A stretch of DNA of 64,000 nucleotides from Novosphingobium taihuense (lineage in GTDB: Bacteria > Pseudomonadota > Alphaproteobacteria > Sphingomonadales > Sphingomonadaceae), in the NCBI RefSeq assembly GCF_007830315.1, contig NZ_VLKJ01000009.1, positions 91,334 through 155,333 on the forward strand. The letters are read 5' to 3'. Below the pieces are notes generated by a model. It saw only the letters and a program-made list of their open reading frames with translations, did not search any database and had not been told where the DNA came from. The first letter of the stretch is position 1. Every line of letters starts with the position of its first letter. The translations under genes were made by a program, and so were the position numbers. This document shows positions 45,369-53,588 of the stretch, in pieces.

Positions 45369-45854
45369 ATGTCCGATGATTTTACCGCCACGCGGGAAAC
45401 ACTTATTGCCTTAACCTCTGATATTGTTGCCGCACATGTCAGCAACAACAGCGTGGCTGTTGGCGATCTTCCTACGCTCATTTCGAATGTCTACGGGGCC
45501 CTTGCTGGCCTTGATCAGCCCGTCGAAGTCGAAGAGGTACGCCCGGAACCGGCAGTTTCAGTCCGTGCTTCGATCAAGCACGACTACATCGTTTGCCTTG
45601 AAGACGGCAAGAAGCTCAAGATGCTCAAGCGGCACTTGATGACGCATTACAATATGACTCCAGAGCAGTACCGCGCGCGCTGGAACCTGCCGGCCGATTA
45701 CCCGATGGTGGCACCGGCCTATGCAGAGACTCGCCGCAACCTGGCCAAGAAGATCGGTCTTGGACGCAAGCCTGGTGCAACGCAGGCGGTAAAGGCCGCG
45801 CCAGCAAAGCGGGCGCGCAAAGCACCAGTGGAGGCTGCTGCAGCCGACGCCTGA
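45369..45854 (+). CDS. MucR/Ros-family zinc-finger transcriptional regulator
   Basis: A 161-residue MucR-type regulator. The atypical zinc finger of the family is seen in DYIVCLEDGKKLKMLKRHLM, followed by THYNMTPEQYRARWNLP (Cys, Asp and two His as ligands), then YPMVAPAYAETRRNLAKKIG. A basic Ala/Lys/Pro tail follows. Such proteins bind AT-rich DNA and regulate surface polysaccharide, motility and cell-cycle genes in alphaproteobacteria, and act as silencers of acquired DNA. It is probably an accessory copy of the core-genome gene. The start ATG at 45369 has only a distant GGAG. Confidence 0.93.
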   Translation: MSDDFTATRETLIALTSDIVAAHVSNNSVAVGDLPTLISNVYGALAGLDQPVEVEEVRPEPAVSVRASIKHDYIVCLEDGKKLKMLKRHLMTHYNMTPEQYRARWNLPADYPMVAPAYAETRRNLAKKIGLGRKPGATQAVKAAPAKRARKAPVEAAAADA

Positions 45855-45908
45855 GTTTGCAGATCGTCATCTTGCGGGAAGCACCACCGTGTTTCCCGCA
45901 AGAGGACA

Positions 45909-46523
45909 TCAGGCTGCAAACAGGTCCCCCTGCCCTGCCCCTCCCCGCTTCCGCTGTGGGACCCGCACAAGGATTGGGGCAACTGAAGGCGCAGCGATCG
46001 ACGATGCCACACCGATAGTCTCTGACCGCGCCTTGGGGAGAAGTTGCAGGACTTCGGGTTTGACAACGTAGACCACATTGCGCCCTCCCCCTTGGTGGGC
46101 ATGATTGGTGGCATAGCCCTGATAGAACCGGCTTACGATCCCGGCTTTCACCAGCTCTGAGACAGCGCGACTGACGTTGGCACGGCCGATGGCTCGCACC
46201 TGCTCGTCAACGGCCTGCTCGATGCGCTGCGCATCCAATTCAGCATTGCCTGAAAGCGATCCCGCGAGCTCTCCTTCGACCCGTCGCCGCAGGGAGGCTC
46301 GACGACCAGGCCGCTCGCTCATCGGCAGGAGCTGTTCGCACAGCCATTCACGCAGCAAGACCGGTCTGCCCTCGCATTTGACGAACGGCCCGGCGTGGCC
46401 GCGCTCGTCGGCAAGCTCAGCGATCAATTGCAGGACAAGAAACGCGTAGCGAGGTCTGCTCGATGCTTGCGACAGCAGTGCGTAAATGCCGCCCAGGCCT
46501 GGTTTGTGCGTCGAATGCTCCAT
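45909..46523 (-). CDS. Winged-helix-like DNA-binding protein (paralogue A)
   Basis: A 204-residue soluble protein closely similar to the gene at 49063: both contain LSQASSRPRYAF, a GPFV segment, a WLC(E/D) motif and SRAVSELV(K/E)AG(I/L)V followed by a Y-GYA-(T/I)(N/D)H element. The C-terminal part reads like a recognition helix plus a beta wing, so DNA binding is inferred. Two copies of the palindromic word TGTCATTAGTGACA lie 63-110 bases upstream of its start and may be its operators. The function is otherwise unknown; such genes occur near plasmid and island maintenance genes in sphingomonads (general impression). Confidence 0.75.
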   Translation of the reverse strand: MEHSTHKPGLGGIYALLSQASSRPRYAFLVLQLIAELADERGHAGPFVKCEGRPVLLREWLCEQLLPMSERPGRRASLRRRVEGELAGSLSGNAELDAQRIEQAVDEQVRAIGRANVSRAVSELVKAGIVSRFYQGYATNHAHQGGGRNVVYVVKPEVLQLLPKARSETIGVASSIAAPSVAPILVRVPQRKRGGAGQGDLFAA

Positions 46524-46585
46524 GGATCAGTATTGAGCACAAAAGGTGAATCATGTGAATCCCCCATGTCGCGCGACCTGCGCTT

Positions 46586-46633
46586 TGTCATTAGTGACAT
46601 CTCGCCCGCTGAGCCGAAGTGTCATTAGTGACA
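46586..46633. promoter_or_regulatory. Two copies of TGTCATTAGTGACA
   Basis: Exact copies at 46586-46599 and 46620-46633, start-to-start 34 bases, each an inverted repeat TGTCA-4-TGACA. They lie just upstream of the minus-strand winged-helix gene and look like operators for a dimeric regulator; iterons are an alternative. Confidence 0.7.
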
Positions 46634-46985
46634 GCAAATTGAGGCGGCGTGTTCCTGCGCCCATTAGCGCGCAAATAAAGGCCGGCCCGTAGGCCAGCCT
46701 TGGAAAGTTTGGGAGAGGATGCCTGAAAGGCAATGCTGATATGGGTCGCTCCACCAAATGCTGCAAGTGCGAAAGAAGTCTGCATGGTTGCAGTTTTTGC
46801 TCATTGCCGCTGGCAGCGGAGCCTGACATCGCGCCAGTTGACTCAGCTCGTAGCCCATGAAGCAGGATCCGGTCCTGCTTTCGGTCCTGAGGTCCAAAAG
46901 CGGTTCATGTCGGAACGGCAGAACAAGCGCGCGCATTCTGTGCGAATGCAAATTCATCCATTCCTTGCGGCTGGTCGCCGCCATC
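46634..46985. other. Gene-free spacer with a GC-rich hairpin
   Basis: No supported gene. Around 46677-46700 the sequence AAGGCCGGCC, a 4-base loop and GGCCAGCCTT form a strong stem, possibly a terminator or transcript-end structure. Confidence 0.4.
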
Positions 46986-47339
46986 ATGCCCGATACGCCT
47001 AGGCCGCCCCTGAGCTATGCCGTAACGCCTGACGGGCGTTACTTCGTTGTCCGCGGCCGCCTTTGGCGAATGGCAAATCCAGCACTGACCCCAGAGCTAC
47101 GTGGTCAACTTGTCAGCCAACTCATGTCAGCCAGACGCGCAGTGGGAATGGCCTACAAAGCAGGGAATAAGGCCGCCGAAGCTTCCGCACGTAAAGCTGT
47201 CGGTGCTGCGAAACGTGCACTGGGCGAGCGTGGCCCCGTCTGGTGGGACGATGGCGTGCCGGATCTCAACCGGCGAATTGTCCGCAACACACCGTACGCA
47301 CAGTGGTTCGACAATCCGACACGCGACGAAACAAGCTGA
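46986..47339 (+). CDS. Conserved small protein of unknown function
   Basis: A 117-residue protein starting MPDTPRPPLSYAVTPDGRYF, with RGRLWRMANPAL, a Lys/Ala-rich helix (KAAEASARKAVGAAKRALG) and a Trp-rich end (GPVWWDDGVPDLNRRIVRNTPYA). I recall this pattern as a frequent hypothetical protein of sphingomonads, but its role is unknown. The 43-residue longer frame upstream is rejected for its random composition. It is convergent with the thermonuclease gene 13 bases away. Confidence 0.75.
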   Translation: MPDTPRPPLSYAVTPDGRYFVVRGRLWRMANPALTPELRGQLVSQLMSARRAVGMAYKAGNKAAEASARKAVGAAKRALGERGPVWWDDGVPDLNRRIVRNTPYAQWFDNPTRDETS

Positions 47340-47352
47340 CCGTCGCCTGACG

Positions 47353-47898
47353 TTATTGCACCCACGCCTTTGCAAGGCCGAGGGAAATCAGATGGTCGCC
47401 TGCATCCTTTCCATCAACCTTGATGCGGGCAAGCGTGCGACCGTATCTGTCGGTGCCCAATCGTTCGATCTTGATCGCCCCTGCAACAAGAAAATCATCG
47501 AGTGCATCTCTGGACTTGATGCCGAGCGCAAAATCGCACCATCTCGGGTTCTTGCCATGACGAAGCTGCTCGCAACGAGGCGAGCCTTCCAGTTCCGGGG
47601 CGTCGATGTTGGCGAGACGGATCTTCTCCCCGTCACAGCGGATAGTGTCGCCGTCATGCACTGATACGAGAGTGCAGTCCCCTCCCCTCGCCCAGCCTAC
47701 AGCAGAGGCAAGCTTGGGGACGGCGTTACTGGCAAATAGGCCTACGGCTCCCAACAGTGCCGCCGCCAACATTCCTGTCACGATTGTCACGCGGCCGCTG
47801 CCCCTCGATCGTTGCGCTTTTCGCCGTTGACGACTGACCTCTTCGAAGCTGATCAGGTTAGAACGCTTCCTGCCGTGCCTGAATCTTCGGTGGAGCAT
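47353..47898 (-). CDS. Thermonuclease (staphylococcal-nuclease-like) family protein
   Basis: A 181-residue membrane-anchored nuclease-like protein. A single transmembrane segment (VTIVTGMLAAALLGAVGLFA, about 37-56) is followed by an SNase fold: SVHDGDTIRCDGEKIRLANI, then DAPEL and GTDRYGRTLARI, where the Arg and Asp/Glu residues of the active site lie. A basic N-terminus (RRFRHGRKR) implies that it faces the cytoplasm, leaving the nuclease domain in the periplasm. Such genes are common on plasmids and islands and may process DNA during transfer. Confidence 0.9.
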   Translation of the reverse strand: MLHRRFRHGRKRSNLISFEEVSRQRRKAQRSRGSGRVTIVTGMLAAALLGAVGLFASNAVPKLASAVGWARGGDCTLVSVHDGDTIRCDGEKIRLANIDAPELEGSPRCEQLRHGKNPRWCDFALGIKSRDALDDFLVAGAIKIERLGTDRYGRTLARIKVDGKDAGDHLISLGLAKAWVQ

Positions 47899-47979
47899 GT
47901 CGGCCCTCTGATGGAGTTCTGCACCTCTGGCAAGCGAACTGCGGCAAGTGGCACAAGAACGGTGACCACAAGATCGCTT

Positions 47980-48168
47980 TTAAAGAGTCAACTGACGCTG
48001 CGCCGCTTCTGTCTGCTCAGGAGCATCCACCTGCATCCGGATAGCCCGTGCGAGTTCGGCAGCAGCATCCTCTCGCATCCACGGGGTGGGGTCAGAGATG
48101 CCGACTCTTGCCCAACCAGGGGCAGTCAGAATGGCTTGAACGATCAGTGCATCATTGATGCGAGACAT
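47980..48168 (-). CDS. Small conserved protein (resembles DUF6771)
   Basis: Sixty-two residues beginning MSRINDALIVQAILTAPGWA and continuing RVGISDPTPWMREDAAAELA. The clean amphipathic pattern and the SRIND-ALIVQAIL-APGWARVG core match, from memory, a small sphingomonad family labelled DUF6771. The function is unknown. The ribosome binding site is weak, and a GTG at 48171 is an alternative start. Confidence 0.6.
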   Translation of the reverse strand: MSRINDALIVQAILTAPGWARVGISDPTPWMREDAAAELARAIRMQVDAPEQTEAAQRQLTL

Positions 48169-48265
48169 CACGTCATTGGAATATTAAGAGAACATATTTG
48201 CGATACCGTTCGACTCCAGCGCCGCGGGCAACAACTTCTTTGGCATGCGCCGTTCCGCTCACCCG

Positions 48266-48607
48266 TCAGCCCAAGATATAGCAGGCCCAAGCGTCGATCA
48301 CGAAGGCCGCGTAGACGAACCCTGACCACGTCGCGACGTCGATAAAGTCCGACACCCACAGCATGTTCGGTGCCGGGGCGTGGAACTGGCGGGTGACCTG
48401 ATCGAGCGGACACGCCGCCGCCTTGTCGCTGATCGTGGTCTTCACTGGCTTACCCCGGATCACGCCTTGCCGGCCGAGATCGCGCATCAGCCGCCCCACC
48501 GAGCATCGGGCAATATCGAAGCCTTCGCGCTGCATCTGCCGCCACACCTTGCGCACGACATAGACCTCGAAGTTGGCGTCGAACACGCGCCGAACTTCGG
48601 GCTTCAT
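48266..48607 (-). pseudogene. IS3-family OrfB (DDE transposase) fragment
   Basis: The frame gives VRRVFDANFEVYVVRKVWRQ, CSVGRLMRDLGRQGVIRGK and APNMLWVSDFIDVATWSGFV. This is the HTH_21 part and the first catalytic Asp (VSDFID) of an IS3 OrfB integrase core, which stops right after AWACYILG. Both ends are missing: OrfA is absent upstream and the rest of the DDE domain downstream. It is a remnant, not the partner of the OrfA fragment at 16.9 kb. Confidence 0.88.
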
Positions 48608-49062
48608 CGGCTCGTCGCGCTGTCCAACTCGACAGTCACGGCTTCACAGGTGCCAAATTTGGACCCACCTACACCAAGGGTTTCACAGAATAATACGAGA
48701 CGTTGCAGTTGTAAGGCGGCAAGCCCAGCCTCCAAGGGTAGGGTCGTAGAGGAAAGCTCAGGCACGCCATCTGCGAATGGCTCGGCTGAAACCTGAAAGG
48801 GGAGGCCTTGGCACCTGCTATTGCAGAAGGTTGCCTGGAAGTTGAAACAGGGCTGAGTCGCAGTAAATCACTGGCAGCTGAAAATCCTTTTTACCAGTGG
48901 CTTGCTTGTTCCGTGGCGAGCTCAAAGCCGAAGTACAACTCAAGGTCTCAGGAGGCGCGTTCATCAATCTCGCGATTTTGCTGAACGAAAAATCTCATAA
49001 TAAGGTTGTGCCAGTGTAGGGGATTCACAGGAGTCACGTTATGTGCTTTCTTGAATCACCAA
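48608..49062. other. Gene-free region
   Basis: No supported coding sequence in about 450 bases; the ends are AT-richer. It carries the promoter of paralogue B, with AGGAG at 49029-49033 before an out-of-frame ATG at 49041, so translation there may be reinitiated or the gene start is misplaced. Confidence 0.4.
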
Positions 49063-49641
49063 ATGTTCCAGACCGCGATCCTCCCCGGCCCGTCCTCTCC
49101 CGGCGCGATGTCTTCCCTCCTGGATTGCCTTTCCCAGGCCAGTTCGCGCCCGCGCTATGCCTTCATGGTGCTTAGCCTGATTGCCGAAGCGGCTGATTCA
49201 AGCGGAGAAGCGGGGCCCTTCGTCCAGCGCGGGCGCCAGCAGATGACCTTGCGGGACTGGCTTTGTGACAGTCTGGCCCCGATGGGCGGGCGCGATCCGC
49301 GGCGCATTGCCCTTGCCGAAAGGGTCAAGTCCGACCTGATCCTCGAAGATCGCATGCCGCAAGACCCGACAGAAGCGGCCGCCGCGATCGAGGACGAGGT
49401 TCGCCTGAGGGTTCGCGCCTCGGGCAAGACCAACCTCAGCCGGGCCGTTTCGGAGCTGGTCGAGGCAGGGCTGGTGCGCCGCTGCTACAAGGGCTACGCG
49501 ATCGATCACGAGAACCGTGGTCGTCAGCGTCATGCGGTCTATGTGCTGCAAGGCATGGCACGTTGCCTTCTGCCACAATCGAGACCGGTGCCGCCCGCGC
49601 GCCGTGCCATACCGGTGCAAGGCGAGTTTCGCTTTAGCTGA
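49063..49641 (+). CDS. Winged-helix-like DNA-binding protein (paralogue B)
   Basis: A 192-residue protein clearly paralogous to the one at 45909: LSQASSRPRYAFMVLSLIAE, GPFV, DWLCDSLAPMG, then SRAVSELVEAGLVRRCYKGY and AVYVLQGMARCLLP. The C-terminal recognition helix and wing are the best-conserved part. The start is uncertain: ATG at 49063 has no ribosome binding site, and ATG at 49108 (MSSLLDCLSQ) is an alternative. It is transcribed towards the SLC13 permease, 37 bases before it. Having two copies within 3 kb suggests a duplicated island module. Confidence 0.75.
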   Translation: MFQTAILPGPSSPGAMSSLLDCLSQASSRPRYAFMVLSLIAEAADSSGEAGPFVQRGRQQMTLRDWLCDSLAPMGGRDPRRIALAERVKSDLILEDRMPQDPTEAAAAIEDEVRLRVRASGKTNLSRAVSELVEAGLVRRCYKGYAIDHENRGRQRHAVYVLQGMARCLLPQSRPVPPARRAIPVQGEFRFS

Positions 49642-49678
49642 CGGGAACTGCCCGCAGCGCTGAACATTGAAGACAGCA

Positions 49679-51442
49679 ATGACACAGCCCCAATGGCTTT
49701 CGCTGGCCACTCTCGGCGGAATGATGGCGCTGTTCCTGTGGGGGCGCTTCCGATACGACGTGACGGCAGTGATTGCGCTGCTGTTCGCGATAGCGATTGG
49801 TGTGGTCAGTCCCAAGGCAGCTTTCACCGGCTTTTCGGACGATATCGTCGTTATCGTGGGTTCCGCCCTGGTGCTTTCGGCTGCGGTCCAGCGCTCGGGC
49901 ATGATCGAAAGCGTTCTGCAATCGCTCGCCCAGCGCATCCGCAGCCCGCAAGGGCAGATGCTGGCGCTGTCGACAGCCGTCGGCCTGTCGTCGGGCTTCA
50001 TCAAGAATGTCGGCGCGCTGGCGATGCTGATGCCCGGAGCCGTGCAGATGGCGCGGCGCAACAAGGCCTCGCCTTCGCTCTATCTCATGCCGATGGCCTT
50101 TGCCTCGCTGCTCGGCGGCCTCACCACGCTGATCGGCACGTCGCCCAACATCATCGTCAGCCGCGTGCGCGAGGAGATGACCGGCGAGCCCTTCCGCATG
50201 TTCGATTATCTTCCTACCGGCCTCGCGCTTCTGGCCGTGGGGCTTGTGTTCCTGTCCGTAGGCTGGCGTCTGCTGCCGACCGACCGGCAGGCCGCACAAG
50301 GCATGTCCGAGGCCATCAACATCTCCGCCTACGTGATCGAGGCAACAGTCAGCGAAGGTTCGCCCGTCGTCGGCCTGTCGTTGGCAGACTTCGTTGCGCG
50401 GCACGAAGGGGAAATCGAGGTCGCGGGCCTCCTGCGCGGCGACATGCGCGGCGCGGTCTCACCCGAAACCCATATCGACGAAGGCGATGTGCTGATCCTC
50501 AGCGGCGAGCCCAACCGGCTCGAACAGGTTGTCGGGGCCGACAGATTGGTCTTGGCCGGAGACGAGGGCGGTAAGGGTCAGGCTGATGGCATCGGCGTCA
50601 TCGAAGCGGTCATCCATGCCGATTCCGCCCTGATCGGCCGCACCGCCGGGCGCCTGCAGATGCGCGACAGGCTCGGCGTGAACCTGCTCGCCATCTCGCG
50701 CGGCGGTGAGACCATCGCGAACAAGCCGGGCAACACCGTGCTTCAGGCAGGAGACGTCATCGTCCTGCAGGGCCAGCTCGACGTCCTGCCTGCGAGGCTC
50801 GCGGAAATGGGCGCGCTTCCCCTTGCCGAACGCAAGATCGGCCTCGGCTCGCCCCGCACGCGCTGGCTTCCCCTGATCATTCTGGCGGGCGCGATGATCG
50901 CCGCGGGCAGCGGCTTCGTGCCGGCAGCACTCGCCTTCTTCGCAGCGGCCGGGCTTACCGTAATCACCGGAGCGCTGCCTGCCGACGCTGCCTACAAGGC
51001 GATCGAGTGGCCGATCCTGATCATGCTCGCGGCACTTATTCCAGTCAGTGAATCCCTGCAGACTACCGGCGCATCCGATGTGATCGCCAAGGTGCTGGCC
51101 GACCTTGCCGTCACGCTTCCGGCATGGGGCGCAGTCGCGCTGATCCTCGTTGCCGCGATGGCCGTCACCCCGTTCCTCAACAATGCCGCGACGGTGCTGG
51201 TCATGGCGCCGATTGCGGGCGTCTTTGCCGAGCAGCTCCACTACCGTCCTGAAGCGTTCCTGATCGCCACTGCCATCGGTGCGGGCTGCGATTTCCTCAC
51301 GCCCATCGGCCACCAGTGCAATACGCTGGTGCTGGGTCCAGGCGGGTATCGCTTCGGCGATTACGCGCGTTTGGGTGCGCCACTCTCGGTGCTGGTCGTG
51401 CTGATCGGGACGCCGTTGGTCCTGTGGTTCTGGCCGCTGTAA
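49679..51442 (+). CDS. SLC13/DASS-family permease with TrkA-C domains
   Basis: A membrane transporter of 587 residues. There are about five N-terminal transmembrane helices (ending LALLAVGLVFLSVGWRLLP), then two soluble RCK/TrkA-C-like domains at about 205-375 (VSEGSPVVGLSLADF and NTVLQAGDVIVLQGQ), then a C-terminal helix bundle with IGAGCDFLTPIGHQCNTLVL. The SNT motif of the family appears as GTSPNII and GHQCNT. It would import a divalent anion such as a dicarboxylate or sulfate with sodium. The ATG at 49679 is chosen over a TTG at 49667. It is convergent with the aminotransferase, 7 bases away. Confidence 0.92.
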   Translation: MTQPQWLSLATLGGMMALFLWGRFRYDVTAVIALLFAIAIGVVSPKAAFTGFSDDIVVIVGSALVLSAAVQRSGMIESVLQSLAQRIRSPQGQMLALSTAVGLSSGFIKNVGALAMLMPGAVQMARRNKASPSLYLMPMAFASLLGGLTTLIGTSPNIIVSRVREEMTGEPFRMFDYLPTGLALLAVGLVFLSVGWRLLPTDRQAAQGMSEAINISAYVIEATVSEGSPVVGLSLADFVARHEGEIEVAGLLRGDMRGAVSPETHIDEGDVLILSGEPNRLEQVVGADRLVLAGDEGGKGQADGIGVIEAVIHADSALIGRTAGRLQMRDRLGVNLLAISRGGETIANKPGNTVLQAGDVIVLQGQLDVLPARLAEMGALPLAERKIGLGSPRTRWLPLIILAGAMIAAGSGFVPAALAFFAAAGLTVITGALPADAAYKAIEWPILIMLAALIPVSESLQTTGASDVIAKVLADLAVTLPAWGAVALILVAAMAVTPFLNNAATVLVMAPIAGVFAEQLHYRPEAFLIATAIGAGCDFLTPIGHQCNTLVLGPGGYRFGDYARLGAPLSVLVVLIGTPLVLWFWPL

Positions 51443-51449
51443 ACGCGGC

Positions 51450-52625
51450 TCATCGCAGGCCGTCCCGCCAGCGGGCAAGCCGCGAGATCGCATCTTCCAG
51501 CATTGGCGCAGGCTTGCAGTGGCAAAGGCGCGCGATGTGCGTGGGCGTGTGGTCACCTTCCCACAGCGAAGACAGCGGAATCGAGGTAACCAAGGCCTCC
51601 CGCACCGCGCGCTCGCTGAAGGTCCTATCGTCGAGCGGGATGCCGGAGGCGGGCAGGTCGATGCACGAAAACCATGTCGCCGCCGAAGGCAGGGTAACGA
51701 AGCCCTCCCGGTCCAGACCTTCCAGCAGGACCGCCCGCGTCTGCTCCCAGCTTGCCGTGCAGGCCTTGGCAATGGCCGCCTCATCGAGCGCTTCGGCCAC
51801 GGCAAACTGCAACATCGGCGGCGTGGTGAAGGTGAGGAACTGGTGCGCTCGCGCGACGACCGCGGCCACCTCCGGCGCGCCAACGATCCAGCCCACTTTC
51901 CATCCCGTTGCGCCAAAGATCTTGCCCGCCGATCCGATCTTCAGCGCCCGCTCCGCCATCCCCGGCTGCGCCAGCAGCGATGCGTGGGCACGCCCGTCGA
52001 AGCGGACATTCTCCCACACCTCGTCGCAAATGGCGAAGAGGTCATGGGTCCGGCAGACCCCGGCAATCATTGCCAGATCCTCAGGGGAGGCGACCGTGCC
52101 TGTCGGGTTCAGCGGATCGTTCAGAACCAGCGCGCGTGTGCGTGGGGTAATCGCTGCCTCGATTGCAGAGCGTTCGTAGCGCCAGTCCGGCGCCTGCAGC
52201 GCCAAGAACACCGGCACGCCGCCTGCTCGCCGCACGAGGGGAGCATAGGCGTCGTAGGCCGGCGCAAACAACAGGACCTCGTCCCCTTGCGAGACGACCG
52301 TTAGGATCGCCGAGGCAACGGCTTCGGTCGCCCCGGACGTCACGATGACGTTTTCAGGCGTCAGCTCAAGCCCTTGGGTACGTTCGTAGAAGCCCGCCAC
52401 GGCCTTGCGCAGTTCGGGGAAGCCCGCCATCGGCGGATACTGGTGCGACCGTTCCGCCGACGCTCTTGCCAGCGCTTCGAGCAGTGCCTGAGGAGGTGCG
52501 CCATCAGGAAACCCCTGGCCGAGGTTGATCGCACCCAATTCGCGGGCGAGGCCCGACATGTGCTCGAAGATCGTGACCGGCATCCGGGCGTAGGTCGGGT
52601 GAAGGCGCGAAGTTGCTGTCGTCAT
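51450..52625 (-). CDS. Class I/II PLP-dependent aminotransferase
   Basis: A 391-residue aminotransferase of the kynurenine/methionine (YbdL-like) subgroup. Seen: NLGQGFPDGAPP at the N-terminus, TSGATEAVASAIL, DPLNPTG (phosphate and carboxylate contact), AICDEVWENVRFDG, and the PLP-binding Lys in SAGKIFGATGWKVGW. The start MTTATSRLHPTY at 52625 follows GGGATC-type spacing. The frame happens to be open further upstream to 53336 across the antisense of maiA, and that extension is rejected. Substrates are probably aromatic or sulfur amino acids. It is divergent from maiA. Confidence 0.92.
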   Translation of the reverse strand: MTTATSRLHPTYARMPVTIFEHMSGLARELGAINLGQGFPDGAPPQALLEALARASAERSHQYPPMAGFPELRKAVAGFYERTQGLELTPENVIVTSGATEAVASAILTVVSQGDEVLLFAPAYDAYAPLVRRAGGVPVFLALQAPDWRYERSAIEAAITPRTRALVLNDPLNPTGTVASPEDLAMIAGVCRTHDLFAICDEVWENVRFDGRAHASLLAQPGMAERALKIGSAGKIFGATGWKVGWIVGAPEVAAVVARAHQFLTFTTPPMLQFAVAEALDEAAIAKACTASWEQTRAVLLEGLDREGFVTLPSAATWFSCIDLPASGIPLDDRTFSERAVREALVTSIPLSSLWEGDHTPTHIARLCHCKPAPMLEDAISRLARWRDGLR

Positions 52626-52709
52626 CGGCGGGATCCTAACCGGGGCAAGCCTTCGCTTGCAATGGCAAGCGCTGCGGTTACGGTCACGCGGGCATTCGGG
52701 ATGATCGAC

Positions 52710-53354
52710 ATGGCGTGCGAACCACTGATACTTCACGGCTATTGGCGCTCCACGGCATCGTGGCGCGTACGGATCGCACTGGGGCTGAAGGGCCTCGAAT
52801 GGGAGGGTAAAGCGCATGATCTGCGCGCAGGCGATCAACGTGCCAGCGATTATCTGGCCCTGAACCCGCAAGGTTTCGTCCCCGCACTCGAAGTCGGCGA
52901 TGACTTGCTCACGCAAAGCCTTGCGATCATCGAATACCTTGACGAACTGCATCCCGATCCGCCGCTTCTCCCGGCCGAGCCTCTTGAGCGGGCCAAGGTG
53001 CGGGCGTTTGCGCAAGTCATTGCGTGCGACATACACCCGGTGCAGAACCTCAAGGTTCTGAAAATGCTGAAGAAAACTGGCCTTGACCAGGCAGCGATCG
53101 ACGCCTGGGCGGTTCAGGTCATCGAGCAGGGTCTTGCCGCCTGCAGCGAACTCATCGCAGAAAACTCCGGCCCTTTCTGCTTTGGTGACAAAGTCACCCT
53201 GGCCGACGTGCTTCTGGTGCCGCAGCTTGGCAATGCACGGCGCTTTGGCGCACGCTTTGATTTCGGGCGCATAACCGAGATCGAAGCGGCCTGCGCGAAA
53301 CTTCCGGCGTTCGCCGCCGCAAGGCCGGAGAATCAACCCGACGCCGATGCGTGA
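52710..53354 (+). CDS. maiA: Maleylacetoacetate isomerase (zeta-class glutathione transferase)
   Basis: A 214-residue glutathione-transferase-fold isomerase converting maleylacetoacetate to fumarylacetoacetate in tyrosine/homogentisate breakdown, or maleylpyruvate in gentisate pathways. The zeta signature YWRSTASWRVRIAL holds the Ser-Ser/Cys glutathione site (here Ser-Thr-Ala-Ser). NPQGFVPALE and LTQSLAIIEYLDE form the rest of the G-site, and DIHPVQNLKVL is typical of MaiA. ATG at 52710 has GGGA eight bases before it; ATG at 52701 is an alternative. No homogentisate dioxygenase lies nearby, so it may serve the ring-cleavage genes at 55.8-61.6 kb. Confidence 0.88.
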   Translation: MACEPLILHGYWRSTASWRVRIALGLKGLEWEGKAHDLRAGDQRASDYLALNPQGFVPALEVGDDLLTQSLAIIEYLDELHPDPPLLPAEPLERAKVRAFAQVIACDIHPVQNLKVLKMLKKTGLDQAAIDAWAVQVIEQGLAACSELIAENSGPFCFGDKVTLADVLLVPQLGNARRFGARFDFGRITEIEAACAKLPAFAAARPENQPDADA

Positions 53355-53388
53355 TGTTGTGACGGTTGATCAGATATCCATTGAGGCA

Positions 53389-53406
53389 TGTTTCCCCGGG
53401 GAAACA
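53389..53406. promoter_or_regulatory. 18-bp perfect palindrome, parS-like or operator
   Basis: TGTTTCCCCGGGGAAACA reads identically on both strands. Its outer bases equal those of the ParB-binding parS site (TGTTTC and GAAACA), but the centre differs and is 2 bases longer. It lies after maiA and 183 bases before gcdH. Confidence 0.55.
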
Positions 53407-53588
53407 CACCCCAATGGTTAAGCGCTTTTCAGTGCACAAGCCTGAATCCCGGCGGCAGTCGATCGATAGCGAAAAGTTGGTCACCCGCTCCTCAGCGGCT
53501 GGACCGGCGCCAAAGCAAAAAGTCCCCTTTGGGCGGTTGAACAAACTGATTGCAGGTGTAATCACCCTCGCCAAAGGAGACAGCGACA

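Noticed and set aside
45909..46523. Reading paralogue A as a plasmid replication initiator
   Set aside because: The two upstream palindromes could be iterons, but the protein lacks recognisable Rep domains and has a paralogue 3 kb away without such repeats.
52626..53336. Long N-terminal extension of the aminotransferase frame
   Set aside because: It is antisense to maiA; the family start and length fit the ATG at 52625.
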